Source: Paraburkholderia phenoliruptrix (lineage in GTDB: Bacteria; Pseudomonadota; Gammaproteobacteria; Burkholderiales; Burkholderiaceae). From it: a stretch of DNA of 64,000 bases. The translations under genes and the position numbers were made by a program. Of the stretch, positions 29,295 through 38,469 are shown one piece after another (position 1 is the stretch's first letter; every line of letters begins with the position of its first letter). Below the pieces are notes generated by a model that was not told the origin of the DNA, ran no database searches, and was given only the letters and a program-made list of their open reading frames with translations. The DNA lies in assembly GCF_902859825.1 (NCBI RefSeq), contig NZ_CADIKB010000024.1:1-64000 (forward strand), written 5' to 3'.

Positions 29295-30254
29295 ATGACG
29301 CTCACCGAATTGAAGTACATCGTCGCCGTGGCCCGCGAGCGGCACTTTGGCCGGGCCGCCGAAGCGTGTTTCGTCAGCCAGCCGACCTTGTCGGTCGCCA
29401 TCAAGAAGCTCGAAGACGAGCTCAACGTGCAGATTTTCGAGCGCGGCACGAGTGAAGTGAGTGTCACGCCGATCGGCGAGCAGATCGTCACGCAGGCTCA
29501 GCGGGTGCTGGAACAGACGCTCGCCATCAAGGAAATCGCCAAGCAGGGCAAAGATCCGCTCGTCGGCCCGCTGCGCCTTGGCGTCATCTATACGATCGGG
29601 CCGTACCTGCTGCCCACGCTCGTCAAGCAGATGATCAAGCGCGTCCCGCAAATGCCCTTGATGCTGCAGGAAAATTACACGCTCAAGCTGATCGAGCTGC
29701 TCAAGCAGGGCGAAATCGACGTCGCGATCATGGCGCTGCCGTTTCCGGAAACCGGGCTGATGCTGCGGCCGCTCTACGACGAGCCGTTTGTGGTCGCGCT
29801 GCCGTCCGGCCACGCGTGGGAAAACCGCCCGAAAATCGACGCCGACGATCTCAAGCAGGAAACCATGCTGCTGCTCGGCAGCGGTCATTGCTTTCGCGAC
29901 CACGTGCTCGGCGTTTGCCCGGAACTGATGCGTTTCTCGCAGAACGCCGACGGCATCCAGAAGACGTTCGAGGGCTCGTCGCTGGAAACCATACGCCATA
30001 TGGTGGCGAGCGGCGTAGGCATTACCGTGCTGCCGCGCATGTCGGTGCATGAGGTCAAGCCGCACGCGGGCGGCATCGACTCGGGCCTTTTGTCCTATGT
30101 TCCATTCGACGAGCCGGTGCCCGACCGGCGCGTGGTGCTCGCGTGGCGCAAGAGCTTTACGCGGATGCCTGCCATCGACGCAATCTGCGACGCCATCAGC
30201 GCTTGCGACCTGCCGGGCGTGAAAAAGCTGGATCTGCCGGTCGCCGTCAACTGA
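29295..30254 (+). CDS. oxyR: Hydrogen peroxide-sensing LysR-type regulator OxyR
   Basis: 319 residues. The N-terminal winged helix (MTLTELKYIVAVARERHFGRAAEACFVSQPTLSVAIKKLE) is followed by the sensing domain, with redox cysteines in GHCFRDHVLGVCPE (spacing as in E. coli C199/C208). Peroxide forms a disulfide between them and switches the protein to activation. Its genomic setting (recG upstream, catalase and dps downstream) fits. Confidence 0.95.
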   Translation: MTLTELKYIVAVARERHFGRAAEACFVSQPTLSVAIKKLEDELNVQIFERGTSEVSVTPIGEQIVTQAQRVLEQTLAIKEIAKQGKDPLVGPLRLGVIYTIGPYLLPTLVKQMIKRVPQMPLMLQENYTLKLIELLKQGEIDVAIMALPFPETGLMLRPLYDEPFVVALPSGHAWENRPKIDADDLKQETMLLLGSGHCFRDHVLGVCPELMRFSQNADGIQKTFEGSSLETIRHMVASGVGITVLPRMSVHEVKPHAGGIDSGLLSYVPFDEPVPDRRVVLAWRKSFTRMPAIDAICDAISACDLPGVKKLDLPVAVN

Positions 30255-30341
30255 GCTGCGGATGATAGGCGGCGCGCCGACGTTCCAGTCCAGGCGCGCG
30301 TCTCATTGGTTGGCCCCACCAGACGAGCGCCTAACGTGGGC

Positions 30342-30394
30342 CTATCGGATAGATAAAATTTATAAAACGCACAAATTCGATAGTATTGATATAG
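30342..30394 (+). promoter_or_regulatory. Candidate OxyR operator/promoter region for the small ORF-katA unit
   Basis: ATAGATAAAATTTAT (30349-30363) matches 9 of the 10 fixed positions of the OxyR half-site ATAGnTnnnAnCTAT and partly overlaps the palindrome CTATCGGATAG (30342-30352). Further ATAG elements occur at 30380 and 30391. The patch is AT-rich and lies 45-95 bases before the small ORF. Confidence 0.5.
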
Positions 30395-30437
30395 TCGTCT
30401 GCATGGATCGCCCGATCGTCAAAAACCGGAGGACATC

Positions 30438-30575
30438 ATGACGCAACCGAATGTGCCGCACACTCAAGCCTTCGCCGCTCAACCGGCCACCGCCCCCGCC
30501 GGCTTTGCGGCCGCCATGCTCGGCCTTCGCACGGTCGCCGTGTCGTTGCTGGTCGACCGGGCGCTGTCCGCGTAA
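30438..30575 (+). CDS. Small ORF between oxyR and katA (45 residues)
   Basis: It is preceded by a strong ribosome binding site (CCGGAGGAC, six bases from the ATG). The product starts MTQPNVPHTQAF, is Ala/Pro-rich, and ends with a mildly hydrophobic segment (GFAAAMLGLRTVAVSLLVD). No family is recognised. It ends 112 bases before katA and would be co-transcribed from the candidate OxyR promoter, so it may be a small peroxide-induced protein or a translated leader. Confidence 0.45.
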   Translation: MTQPNVPHTQAFAAQPATAPAGFAAAMLGLRTVAVSLLVDRALSA

Positions 30576-30687
30576 TGCTTCATCTGCTGGCGTCATGTGC
30601 CGGCACTGTTGTTCGCCCAAGCTTTCGGCATTGCCGTGCCGCGCTTCTCCCCCATCCGTTTAAACGAAAACCATCCAGGAGTCCCGC

Positions 30688-32142
30688 ATGTCCGAACGTA
30701 AGCTCACCAATGCCGCCGGCGCGCCCGTCGCCGATAACCAGAACTCGATGACCGCCGGCGTGCGCGGCCCGGTTGTCCTGCAAGACGTGTGGCTGCTCGA
30801 AAAGCTCGCGCACTTCGACCGCGAGGTGATCCCCGAGCGCCGTGTGCACGCGAAAGGCTCCGGCGCGTTCGGCACGCTCAAGGTGACGCACGACATCTCG
30901 CGCTACACGAAGGCGAAGGTGTTTGCGCAGGTCGGCAAGGAAACGCCGCTCTTCATGCGCTTCTCGACGGTGGCGGGCGAGCGCGGCGCGGCCGACGCCG
31001 AACGCGACGTGCGTGGTTTCTCGATCAAGTTCTATACGGAAGAAGGCAACTGGGACGTGGTGGGCAACAACACGCCGGTGTTTTTCATCCGCGATCCGCT
31101 GAAATTTCCGGACTTCATTCATACGCAGAAGCGCGACCCGTACACGAACCTGCGCAACAACGTTGCCGCGTGGGATTTCTGGACGCGCCATCCGGAGTCG
31201 ATGCACCAGGTCACCATTCTGATGAGCGACCGCGGCATTCCGAAGAACTACCGTCAGATGCACGGTTTCGGTTCGCACACGTACTCGTTCATCAACGCGA
31301 ACAACGAGCGCTTCTGGGTCAAGTTCCATTTCAAATCGCTGCAAGGCATTGAGAATTTCACCGATGCCGAAGCGGCGCAGGTCATCGCGCAAGACCGCGA
31401 AAGCGCGCAGCGCGATCTGGTGGGCCGCATCGACGAAGGCAATTTCCCGAAGTGGCGCTTCGCGATCCAGGTGATGCCGGAGGCAGAGGCAGCGGCCTAT
31501 CGCTTCAATCCGTTCGATATCACGAAGGTGTGGTCGCAGCAGGACTACCCGCTGATCGACGTCGGCACGATCGAACTGAACCGCAATGCGGCCAACTATT
31601 TCGCGGATGTCGAGCAGGCAGCGTTCACGCCGGCCAACGTGGTGCCGGGCATTGGATTCTCGCCCGACCGTCTGTTGCAGGGGCGGCTGTTCTCGTACGG
31701 CGACACGCAGCGCTATCGCCTCGGTATCAATCACCATCAGATTCCGGTGAACGCGTCGCGCGTGCCGAACCCGCATTCGTTCCATCGCGACGGCGCGATG
31801 CGCACCGACGGCAACCTGGGCGGTAACGTGAACTACGAGCCGAACCGTTTCGGCGATTTCGCTCAGGACGCCAACGCGTCCGAGCCGCCGCTCGCCGTGG
31901 GCGCGGTGGATCGCTACGATCATCGCGCGGATGACGATTACTACACGCAGCCGGGCATGCTGTTCGCGCTGTTCGACACGGCGCAGCGCGAGCGTCTGTT
32001 CGGCAACATTGCGCGCCATATCAACGGTGTGCCGCAGGAGATCGTCGCGCGTGCGGTCGAGCATTTCCGCCGTATCGATCCGGCTTATGCCGAAGGCGTG
32101 ATCGCCGCGATGGCCGCGCTCGCGGAAGGCGGCAAGAAGTAA
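30688..32142 (+). CDS. katA: Monofunctional heme catalase (small-subunit type)
   Basis: 484 residues, the length of clade 3 catalases. The catalytic His is in RRVHAKGSGAFG, the distal Asn in VVGNNTPVFFIRD and the heme-ligand Tyr in RLFSYGDTQRYRLG. It dismutates hydrogen peroxide in the cytoplasm. AGGAG precedes the ATG. Its position behind oxyR and candidate OxyR sites suggests peroxide induction. Confidence 0.95.
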   Translation: MSERKLTNAAGAPVADNQNSMTAGVRGPVVLQDVWLLEKLAHFDREVIPERRVHAKGSGAFGTLKVTHDISRYTKAKVFAQVGKETPLFMRFSTVAGERGAADAERDVRGFSIKFYTEEGNWDVVGNNTPVFFIRDPLKFPDFIHTQKRDPYTNLRNNVAAWDFWTRHPESMHQVTILMSDRGIPKNYRQMHGFGSHTYSFINANNERFWVKFHFKSLQGIENFTDAEAAQVIAQDRESAQRDLVGRIDEGNFPKWRFAIQVMPEAEAAAYRFNPFDITKVWSQQDYPLIDVGTIELNRNAANYFADVEQAAFTPANVVPGIGFSPDRLLQGRLFSYGDTQRYRLGINHHQIPVNASRVPNPHSFHRDGAMRTDGNLGGNVNYEPNRFGDFAQDANASEPPLAVGAVDRYDHRADDDYYTQPGMLFALFDTAQRERLFGNIARHINGVPQEIVARAVEHFRRIDPAYAEGVIAAMAALAEGGKK

Positions 32143-32206
32143 AGCGGTAAGCGAAGCGGGGCGCGCGGGCGCCCCGCCACTCGGGAGACGAACCGGGAGC
32201 ACGCAG

Positions 32207-32386
32207 ATGATCGAGATGATGAGAGCCACGGCCGGCAGATCGTCGGCCACGCAACGCGCACGGCCGATGCATGCGCCGGGCTCGAACCGGCATATCAACA
32301 TGCGCAAAGCCGTCGGCTTCGCCATCGTGACAAGCGGATTCGCGGTGATCGCGGCGCAGGCGCTGCAACATGCGTTGGGCGGATGA
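32207..32386 (+). CDS. Small membrane protein ORF between katA and dps (59 residues)
   Basis: GGGAG lies just before the ATG. The first 33 residues are basic (MRATAGRSSATQRARP and on), and the rest is one hydrophobic helix (AVGFAIVTSGFAVIAAQAL). This is the layout of a single-pass inner-membrane miniprotein. It is 64 bases after katA, probably on the same transcript. No family is recognised. Confidence 0.45.
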   Translation: MIEMMRATAGRSSATQRARPMHAPGSNRHINMRKAVGFAIVTSGFAVIAAQALQHALGG

Positions 32387-32589
32387 GCGGCAGGCACGGA
32401 CGTGAACGAGCTTGCGCACGCGCGTCGCCGCCGGCTCGCGCGTCACGCTGCCGTGGCGGCACGCCACACGAACGTTTCGTCTTTCTAAGATAAACTGTCG
32501 AACGCTCGTTTTGCCGGGCCTGCCATCAGCGGGCCATTGGCACGCCGTTACTTCACTGCCGGTTCGTATCACTCTTCGAAGGAGTCATC
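32387..32589. other. katA/dps gap
   Basis: About 200 bases upstream of dps. A short inverted repeat ACGAA-CGT-TTCGT lies near 32468-32480, and AT-rich sequence (TTTCTAAGATAAACTG) near 32480-32500 is the likely dps promoter area. No clear OxyR half-site was found here. Confidence 0.35.
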
Positions 32590-33078
32590 ATGGCCAAAAA
32601 AGAAGCTGTACAGCACGTCAATATCGGGATCAGCGACAAGGACCGCAAGAAGATCGCGGAAGGTCTGTCGCGTCTGCTCGCGGACACCTACACGCTGTAC
32701 CTGAAGACCCACAACTTCCACTGGAATGTGACGGGTCCGATGTTCAACACGCTGCATCTGATGTTCGAAACGCAATACAACGAACTGGCGCTGGCCGTCG
32801 ATTCGATTGCCGAGCGGATTCGCGCGCTCGGCGTGCATGCGCCGGGCAGCTACAAGGATTTTGCCAAGCTGTCGTCGATTCCCGAAGCAGACGGCGTGCC
32901 GTCCGCGGAAGAGATGATCCGCCAACTGGTGGAAGGTCAGGAAGCCGTGGTGCGCACCGCGCGCGCCATTTTCCCGTCGACGGAAGCGGCCAACGACGAG
33001 CCCACCGCCGACCTGCTGACGCAGCGCATGCAGACGCACGAAAAGACCGCGTGGATGCTGCGCTCGATGCTGGCTTGA
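32590..33078 (+). CDS. dps: Dps-family DNA-protecting ferritin-like protein
   Basis: 162 residues. LKTHNFHWNVTGPMFNTLHLMFETQYNEL carries the intersubunit ferroxidase residues (His, Asp/Glu) of Dps, and AERIRALGVHAPGS is typical. It forms a 12-subunit shell that oxidises iron with peroxide and coats DNA. A Lys-rich N-terminus (MAKKEAVQ) is short. GAAGGAG precedes the ATG. Confidence 0.95.
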   Translation: MAKKEAVQHVNIGISDKDRKKIAEGLSRLLADTYTLYLKTHNFHWNVTGPMFNTLHLMFETQYNELALAVDSIAERIRALGVHAPGSYKDFAKLSSIPEADGVPSAEEMIRQLVEGQEAVVRTARAIFPSTEAANDEPTADLLTQRMQTHEKTAWMLRSMLA

Positions 33079-33162
33079 CGAGCATCGGCTGAGGCCGCTG
33101 CCGGCCGGTTCCGGCCGGGTTGCGCCGGCCGATATGTTAGACGCGGGTTTGACGCAATAGCC

Positions 33163-33200
33163 AAAAAACAAAGCCTCCCTTCGCGGAGGCTTTGTTTTTT
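33163..33200. terminator. Strong intrinsic terminator after dps
   Basis: A 16-base perfect stem (33163-33178 with 33185-33200) around the loop CTTCGC, flanked by A- and T-runs so that it can act on both strands. Confidence 0.92.
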
Positions 33201-33356
33201 GCGTCGACCGACACGTGACACTCGAGGCTTGCGGCGCAAAACGGTCCGCTGCGCGGGCCTACGCGCCTGCTTCCGGGCGCCGGCAAGGGGTGCCCGCCGC
33301 ATCCCGTAAAATAGCGGCACTGTACCCGCTATTCGCCTGCCTTCATCGAGTCCGCC

Positions 33357-34220
33357 ATGTTCGCCCGACTTCCCCTGTATTTGCGCCTTGTGCGCATGGA
33401 CAAGCCTATCGGCAGTCTGCTGCTGCTGTGGCCGACACTCAACGCGCTGTGGATTGCGTCCGACGGTCACCCGTCGTGGCCGCTGCTCGTGATCTTCACG
33501 GTGGGCACAGTGCTGATGCGCTCGGCGGGCTGCGCGATCAACGACTACGCGGATCGCGATTTCGACCGTTATGTGAAGCGCACCGAGAATCGGCCGATCA
33601 CCTCGGGCAAGATCAAGGCGTGGGAAGCGGTGGCGCTCGCGGCGGGCCTGTCGTTGCTGGCTTTCCTGCTGATTCTGCCGCTCAATACGCTGACGAAGGA
33701 GTTGTCGGTCGCCGCACTGTTCGTGGCCGGCTCCTATCCGTTCACGAAGCGCTTCTTCGCCATTCCGCAGGCATATCTCGGCATCGCATTCGGCTTCGGC
33801 ATTCCGATGGCGTTTGCGGCTGTGCAAAACCAGGTGCCCTTGCTCGCGTGGGTCATGCTGCTCGCCAACGTGTTCTGGTCGGTTGCGTACGACACCGAGT
33901 ACGCGATGGTCGATCGCGACGACGACATCAAGATCGGCATTCGGACCTCGGCGCTTACGTTCGGCCGCTTCGACGTGGCGGCCATCATGCTCTGCTATGC
34001 GGTCACGCTCGGCATCTACGTCGGCATCGGCGTGATGCTTGCGTTCGGCGTGCTGTACTGGTGCGGATGGGCGGTCGCGGCGGGCTGCGCCGTCTATCAC
34101 TACACGCTGATCCGCCACCGCGAGCGTATGCCGTGCTTCAAGGCGTTCCTGCACAACAACTGGCTGGGCGGCGCGTTGTTCGTCGGCATTGCCGCGCATT
34201 ATGCGGTGGCTTCGGTTTAG
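33357..34220 (+). CDS. ubiA: 4-hydroxybenzoate octaprenyltransferase (UbiA)
   Basis: 287 residues with about eight membrane helices. The two Asp-rich prenyl-diphosphate/magnesium motifs are NDYADRDFDR and DTEYAMVDRDDD. It attaches the prenyl tail to 4-hydroxybenzoate in ubiquinone synthesis. A lone -10-like TAAAAT lies about 50 bases upstream. Confidence 0.95.
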   Translation: MFARLPLYLRLVRMDKPIGSLLLLWPTLNALWIASDGHPSWPLLVIFTVGTVLMRSAGCAINDYADRDFDRYVKRTENRPITSGKIKAWEAVALAAGLSLLAFLLILPLNTLTKELSVAALFVAGSYPFTKRFFAIPQAYLGIAFGFGIPMAFAAVQNQVPLLAWVMLLANVFWSVAYDTEYAMVDRDDDIKIGIRTSALTFGRFDVAAIMLCYAVTLGIYVGIGVMLAFGVLYWCGWAVAAGCAVYHYTLIRHRERMPCFKAFLHNNWLGGALFVGIAAHYAVASV

Positions 34221-34239
34221 GCTTTAAGCGCGAGCCGTT

Positions 34240-34269
34240 GCCCGGCCGTTACCGCCGGGCCGGGCTTTT
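34240..34269 (+). terminator. Intrinsic terminator after ubiA
   Basis: GCCCGGCC (34240-34247) pairs with GGCCGGGC (34258-34265), followed by TTTT. Confidence 0.7.
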
Positions 34270-34374
34270 ATCAGTGGCTGCCGCAGGCGCGGACTTTCTC
34301 CTGTAACGGCTCCGCGCCCCACGGCTTTTGGTGTTCGCGCCAGACGAAACCGGCCGACAGCGGCTCATGACCGC

Positions 34375-35190
34375 TTACTGTTTGCCGAACTCATCGCCCA
34401 TTTCTTTTGCGCGCGCATCGGCGGCGAGCGCGCCGCGCACAATCGCTTCCTTGACTCCGCTCGCGTCGAACGACGCAAGCGCTGCCGCGGTCGTGCCACC
34501 CTTCGACGTCACGCGCTCACGCAATACGCTAGGCGGCTCGTCGGAATTCGCCGCCAGTTGCGCGGCGCCCGTGAACGTCGCGACGGCGAGCGCACGGCCC
34601 TGCGTTTCGTCCATGCCGAGTTGGCGCGCGGCTTCCTGCAGCGCTTCAATGAAGTAGAACACGTAGGCGGGCCCGCTGCCGGAAATGGCGGTCACGGCGT
34701 CGATTTTCGCCTCGTCGTCGAACCAGACGGTTTCCCCCACTGCGCCGAGCACCTGCGAGGCGAGCGCGCGTCCCGCTTCGTCGACGCTCGCGGTGGCGGT
34801 CAAACCCGCGACCCCCATGCCGATCAGCGCGGGCGTATTCGGCATGACGCGCACGATGCGCGTATGGCCGTTGAGCCAGCGCGACATGTCGTCCATGCGA
34901 ATGCCGGCGACGATGCTGATTGCAAGCTGCGACGCTTTCAGATGCGGCGCGAGCGCCTCGGCGACGCTCTTCAGGATTTGCGGCTTCACCGCGAGTACGA
35001 CCGCGTCATAGGCGGCGAGCGCGCCGTCGGCGGCTGCGCCTGTCTTGATGCCGAACTGCGTTTCGTTGCGCTTGCGGGCGTCTTCGTTGGGATCGATCGC
35101 ATACAGGTCGACGGGCGCGACGCCGCGCTTGATCAGGCCGCCGATCAACGCCGCGGCCATGTTGCCGCCGCCGATAAAAGCAATTTTCAT
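34375..35190 (-). CDS. proC: Pyrroline-5-carboxylate reductase
   Basis: 271 residues. The NADP-binding start MKIAFIGGGNMAAALIGGLI is followed by VMPNTPALIGMGVAGL and the C-terminal signature AVTAISGSGPAYVFYFIEAL. It catalyses the last step of proline synthesis. It follows yggS with a 74-base gap, the same pairing as in many bacteria. Confidence 0.96.
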   Translation of the reverse strand: MKIAFIGGGNMAAALIGGLIKRGVAPVDLYAIDPNEDARKRNETQFGIKTGAAADGALAAYDAVVLAVKPQILKSVAEALAPHLKASQLAISIVAGIRMDDMSRWLNGHTRIVRVMPNTPALIGMGVAGLTATASVDEAGRALASQVLGAVGETVWFDDEAKIDAVTAISGSGPAYVFYFIEALQEAARQLGMDETQGRALAVATFTGAAQLAANSDEPPSVLRERVTSKGGTTAAALASFDASGVKEAIVRGALAADARAKEMGDEFGKQ

Positions 35191-35264
35191 GATGTTCCGG
35201 GAAGGTTTGATTGAGCTTCTGAAACGGTGCTTGCAGCCGCGTCTGCCACTGCGGCTGCGGCCAC

Positions 35265-35963
35265 TTAATGCGAATAATCGCGCGCGCCGAAGATTGCCGT
35301 GCCCACGCGCACGATCGTCGCGCCTTCGAGCACGGCCGCCTCCAGGTCGCTCGACATGCCCATGGACAGTGTGTCCAACGCCAGGCCGTCGCTGTGCAGT
35401 CGCTCGAACAGCTCGCGCAGGCGGCGATGCGGCACACGCTGCTCGTCGATGCCGCCGGCCGGCTCGGGAATCGCCATGAGGCCGCGCAACCGGAGCCTCG
35501 GCAGCGCGGCAATGTCACGGGCTACCTGCATGGCCTCGTCGACGCTGACGCCGCTTTTCGATGCCTCGCCGCTGATGTTGACCTGCAAACACACGTTGAG
35601 CGGCGGCAGCGCATCCGGCCGCTGCTCGGAAAGCCGCTGCGCGATCTTCAGCCGATCGACGGAATGTACCCAGTCGAAATGCTCGGCCACCGGCCGCGTC
35701 TTGTTGGACTGCAGCGGACCGATGAAATGCCATTCGAGCGACGCGCGCAAATCGGCAAGCGCTTCGATCTTCGTGAGCGCTTCCTGCACGTAGTTTTCGC
35801 CGAACGCGCGTTGACCGGCTGCATGGGCGGCGCGCACGTCTTCGGCGGGAAAGGTCTTCGAGACCGCGAGCAGCGCGATGGAACGCGCGTCGCGCCCAGC
35901 TACGTGCGCGGCCATGGCGATGCGCTGCTGCACCGCTTCGAGGTTGTGAATCAGATCGGGCAT
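35265..35963 (-). CDS. yggS: YggS/PLPBP-family pyridoxal phosphate homeostasis protein
   Basis: 232 residues. The PLP-binding Lys is in IALLAVSKTFPAEDVR, with FGENYVQEALTKIEAL, WHFIGPLQSNKTR, GLMAIPEPA and LSMGMSSDLEAAV. It is a PLP carrier with no known catalytic activity that affects amino-acid balance. It lies between glcF (gap about 46) and proC. Confidence 0.95.
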   Translation of the reverse strand: MPDLIHNLEAVQQRIAMAAHVAGRDARSIALLAVSKTFPAEDVRAAHAAGQRAFGENYVQEALTKIEALADLRASLEWHFIGPLQSNKTRPVAEHFDWVHSVDRLKIAQRLSEQRPDALPPLNVCLQVNISGEASKSGVSVDEAMQVARDIAALPRLRLRGLMAIPEPAGGIDEQRVPHRRLRELFERLHSDGLALDTLSMGMSSDLEAAVLEGATIVRVGTAIFGARDYSH

Positions 35964-36009
35964 GGAACGAACCGGAGCGGACCTCAGGTCGATAAAGTCG
36001 ATGCCCCGA

Positions 36010-37236
36010 TTATACGGACAGCATGTGCTCGACCAGTTCGATCCAGTGCGCGACGGGCGTCGACGTGCCGCTTTGCAGATGCGAAATGCAACCGACGTTC
36101 GCCGACACGATCACCTGCGGCTCCTGCGCCTGCAGCCGCTCGAGCTTCTGATCGCGCAGTGCGTACGAAAGCTTCGGCTGCGTGAGCGAGTAAGTGCCTG
36201 CCGAGCCGCAGCACAGGTGATTGTCGACGGGCAGGCGCACTTCCACGCCGAGTTTCGTCAGCAGATGCTCGACGGTGCCGCGCACCTGCTGTCCATGCTG
36301 CAACGTGCACGGCGGATGAAACGCCACGGTATGGATCGCGCGGCGGCGCGTGACCGCGACGAGTTCTTCTTCGAAGTCCGGCAGGATTTCGGCGATGTCG
36401 CGCGTCAATTCGACGATGCGGCGCGCTTTTTCCGCATAGGCCGGATCGTCGCGCAGCAGGTGCGCGTATTCCTTGACCGTCGCGCCGCAACCGGACGCGT
36501 TCATCACGATGGCCTCGACGCCCTGTTCGACATACGGCCACCATGCGTCGATGTTGGCGCGCATGTCGTCGAGCGCTTCGTCGTTGTAGCCGAGATGCAG
36601 GCGGATCGCGCCGCAGCAGCCGGCGTCGGGGGCGACCACGGTCTCGACGCCGAGCGCATCCAGCACGCGCGCGGTGGCGGTGTTGACGTTGGGCATCATC
36701 GACGGTTGTACGCAGCCCGCGAGCATCAGCATCTTGCGTTCGTGCCGGGCGGTCGGCCAGACAAGCGGGCGCTGCCGCGCCGGCACTTTGTCGCGCAATT
36801 TCCTCGGCAGCAGCGCGCGGAAATGCTGGCCGAGGCGCATGGTCGGCGTAAAGAGCGCGCTGTTCGGCACGAAGCTCGCGAGCAATCTACGCGTGAGACG
36901 CTGACCGAGCGGCCGCGTCACTTTTTCCTCGGTGATCTTGCGGCCGATTTCCACGAGCTTGCCGTACTGCACGCCGGACGGACACGTCGTCTCGCAATTG
37001 CGGCAGGTGAGGCACCGGTCCAGATGAACTTGCGTGCTGCGCGTCACCTGCGCACCTTCCACCATCTGCTTGATCAGATAGATGCGGCCGCGCGGGCCGT
37101 CGAGCTCATCGCCAAGCAGTTGGTAGGTCGGGCAGGTGGCCGTGCAGAAACCGCAGTGCACGCAATTGCGCAGAATGGCGTCGGCTTCGGCGCCATCGGG
37201 CGTATTGCGAATGAAATCCGCGAGATTGGTTTGCAT
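36010..37236 (-). CDS. glcF: Glycolate oxidase iron-sulfur subunit (GlcF)
   Basis: 408 residues. Two [4Fe-4S] motifs (CVHCGFCTATCPTY; CLTCRNCETTCPSG) lie in the first 75 residues, followed by two CCG domains (GCCGAIRLHLG; HLCCGSAGTYSL). It passes electrons from the GlcD/GlcE flavoproteins to the respiratory chain. It starts 7 bases after glcE. Confidence 0.95.
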   Translation of the reverse strand: MQTNLADFIRNTPDGAEADAILRNCVHCGFCTATCPTYQLLGDELDGPRGRIYLIKQMVEGAQVTRSTQVHLDRCLTCRNCETTCPSGVQYGKLVEIGRKITEEKVTRPLGQRLTRRLLASFVPNSALFTPTMRLGQHFRALLPRKLRDKVPARQRPLVWPTARHERKMLMLAGCVQPSMMPNVNTATARVLDALGVETVVAPDAGCCGAIRLHLGYNDEALDDMRANIDAWWPYVEQGVEAIVMNASGCGATVKEYAHLLRDDPAYAEKARRIVELTRDIAEILPDFEEELVAVTRRRAIHTVAFHPPCTLQHGQQVRGTVEHLLTKLGVEVRLPVDNHLCCGSAGTYSLTQPKLSYALRDQKLERLQAQEPQVIVSANVGCISHLQSGTSTPVAHWIELVEHMLSV

Positions 37237-37243
37237 CGCGCGC

Positions 37244-38332
37244 TCAGAAGTCGGGGTAGAGACGGCCGCGATTGAAGATGCGGGCCGGGTCGAAAGCGGT
37301 TTTCAGGCCGCGATGGATTTTCATCAGCGGCGCGGGGAGCGGTGTGAACACGCCGGCGCCGCGGTCGTAGCCGAGGCCGGAACGGAAGATCGTGGCGTGG
37401 CCGCCTGCCTGCTTCGCGCTGATGCGCACCGTTTGCGCGTCGGTGTCGGTGATCCACCAGCGCTGGGCGCCGCCCCATTCCATCAATTGCGCGCCGGGCA
37501 GTTGCAGCGGCTCGGTGATGGAGGGCAACGCAAGCCGCCAGAGCGCGGCCTTCGGCGGAATGGCGGCAAAGAACGAGTCGGTTTGCTCGCGCAGGCCGGC
37601 CCAGAAGCGTTCGGCCTCGACCGCGTCGACCACTTCGCCGCCCAGCGCCGAGCGCGCCGACTTGACCGCGGTTTCCGCGCCCGCGAGACGCACGGCGAGT
37701 GTGCCGTGGCGCCACGCGCTCGCGGTGATCGGCAGCGGCCGGCCGCCCCATTCGTTGAGCTTGCGGACCGCGTCGGTGCCGTTCATGTCGAACTTGAGCG
37801 TGGCTTCTGCCTGCGGCAGCGGCAGCACCTTGAGCGACAACTCGAGGATCAGCCCCAGCGTGCCGAGCGAGCCTGCCATGAGACGCGAGACGTCGTAACC
37901 GGCGACGTTTTTCACCACCTGGCCGCCGAAGCGCAGCGTTTGTCCCTGACCGTTCATGATGACGGCGCCGAGCACGAAGTCACGCGCGGCGCCTGCCGAG
38001 GGGCGCCGCGGCCCTGCAATGCCCGCTGCCACGCAGCCGCCGAAGGTGGCCTGCGGCCCGAAGTGCGGCGGCTCGAAGGCAAGCATCTGATTGTGCTCGG
38101 CGAGCGCGGCTTCAATTTCGATGAGCGGCGTTCCCGCGCGCGCGGTGATGACCAGTTCCGCCGGGTCGTACGCGATGATGCCGCGATAAGCGCGCGTGTC
38201 GAGGATCTCGCCTTCCAGCGTCTGACCGTACCAGTCTTTCGTGCCGCCGCCGCGCACGCGCAACGCGCGTCCCTCGGCGCTGGCGGAACGTACGCGCTCC
38301 GACCACATGGCGACGATGTCGTCCTCTTCCAT
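37244..38332 (-). CDS. glcE: Glycolate oxidase FAD-binding subunit (GlcE)
   Basis: 362 residues from ATG 38332. It is a short FAD_binding_4 protein (GRALRVRGGGTKDWYG, FGGCVAAGIAGPRRPSAGAARDFVLG, NVAGYDVSRLMAGSLGTLGLILEL). It works with GlcD and GlcF to oxidise glycolate to glyoxylate. It lies between the two in the operon. Confidence 0.94.
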   Translation of the reverse strand: MEEDDIVAMWSERVRSASAEGRALRVRGGGTKDWYGQTLEGEILDTRAYRGIIAYDPAELVITARAGTPLIEIEAALAEHNQMLAFEPPHFGPQATFGGCVAAGIAGPRRPSAGAARDFVLGAVIMNGQGQTLRFGGQVVKNVAGYDVSRLMAGSLGTLGLILELSLKVLPLPQAEATLKFDMNGTDAVRKLNEWGGRPLPITASAWRHGTLAVRLAGAETAVKSARSALGGEVVDAVEAERFWAGLREQTDSFFAAIPPKAALWRLALPSITEPLQLPGAQLMEWGGAQRWWITDTDAQTVRISAKQAGGHATIFRSGLGYDRGAGVFTPLPAPLMKIHRGLKTAFDPARIFNRGRLYPDF

Positions 38333-38469
38333 GATGCCCTGCTTCGTTGTGTTTCGAACGATTGTACCGGGCGGGGGCGCGCTGGCAACCCGGAGCGGAC
38401 CCGCATCCGGGTAATCAGGGTGGGATGAGTGGACACCCCGCCGCGCCGGCCTATGCGCGATGCGTGACG

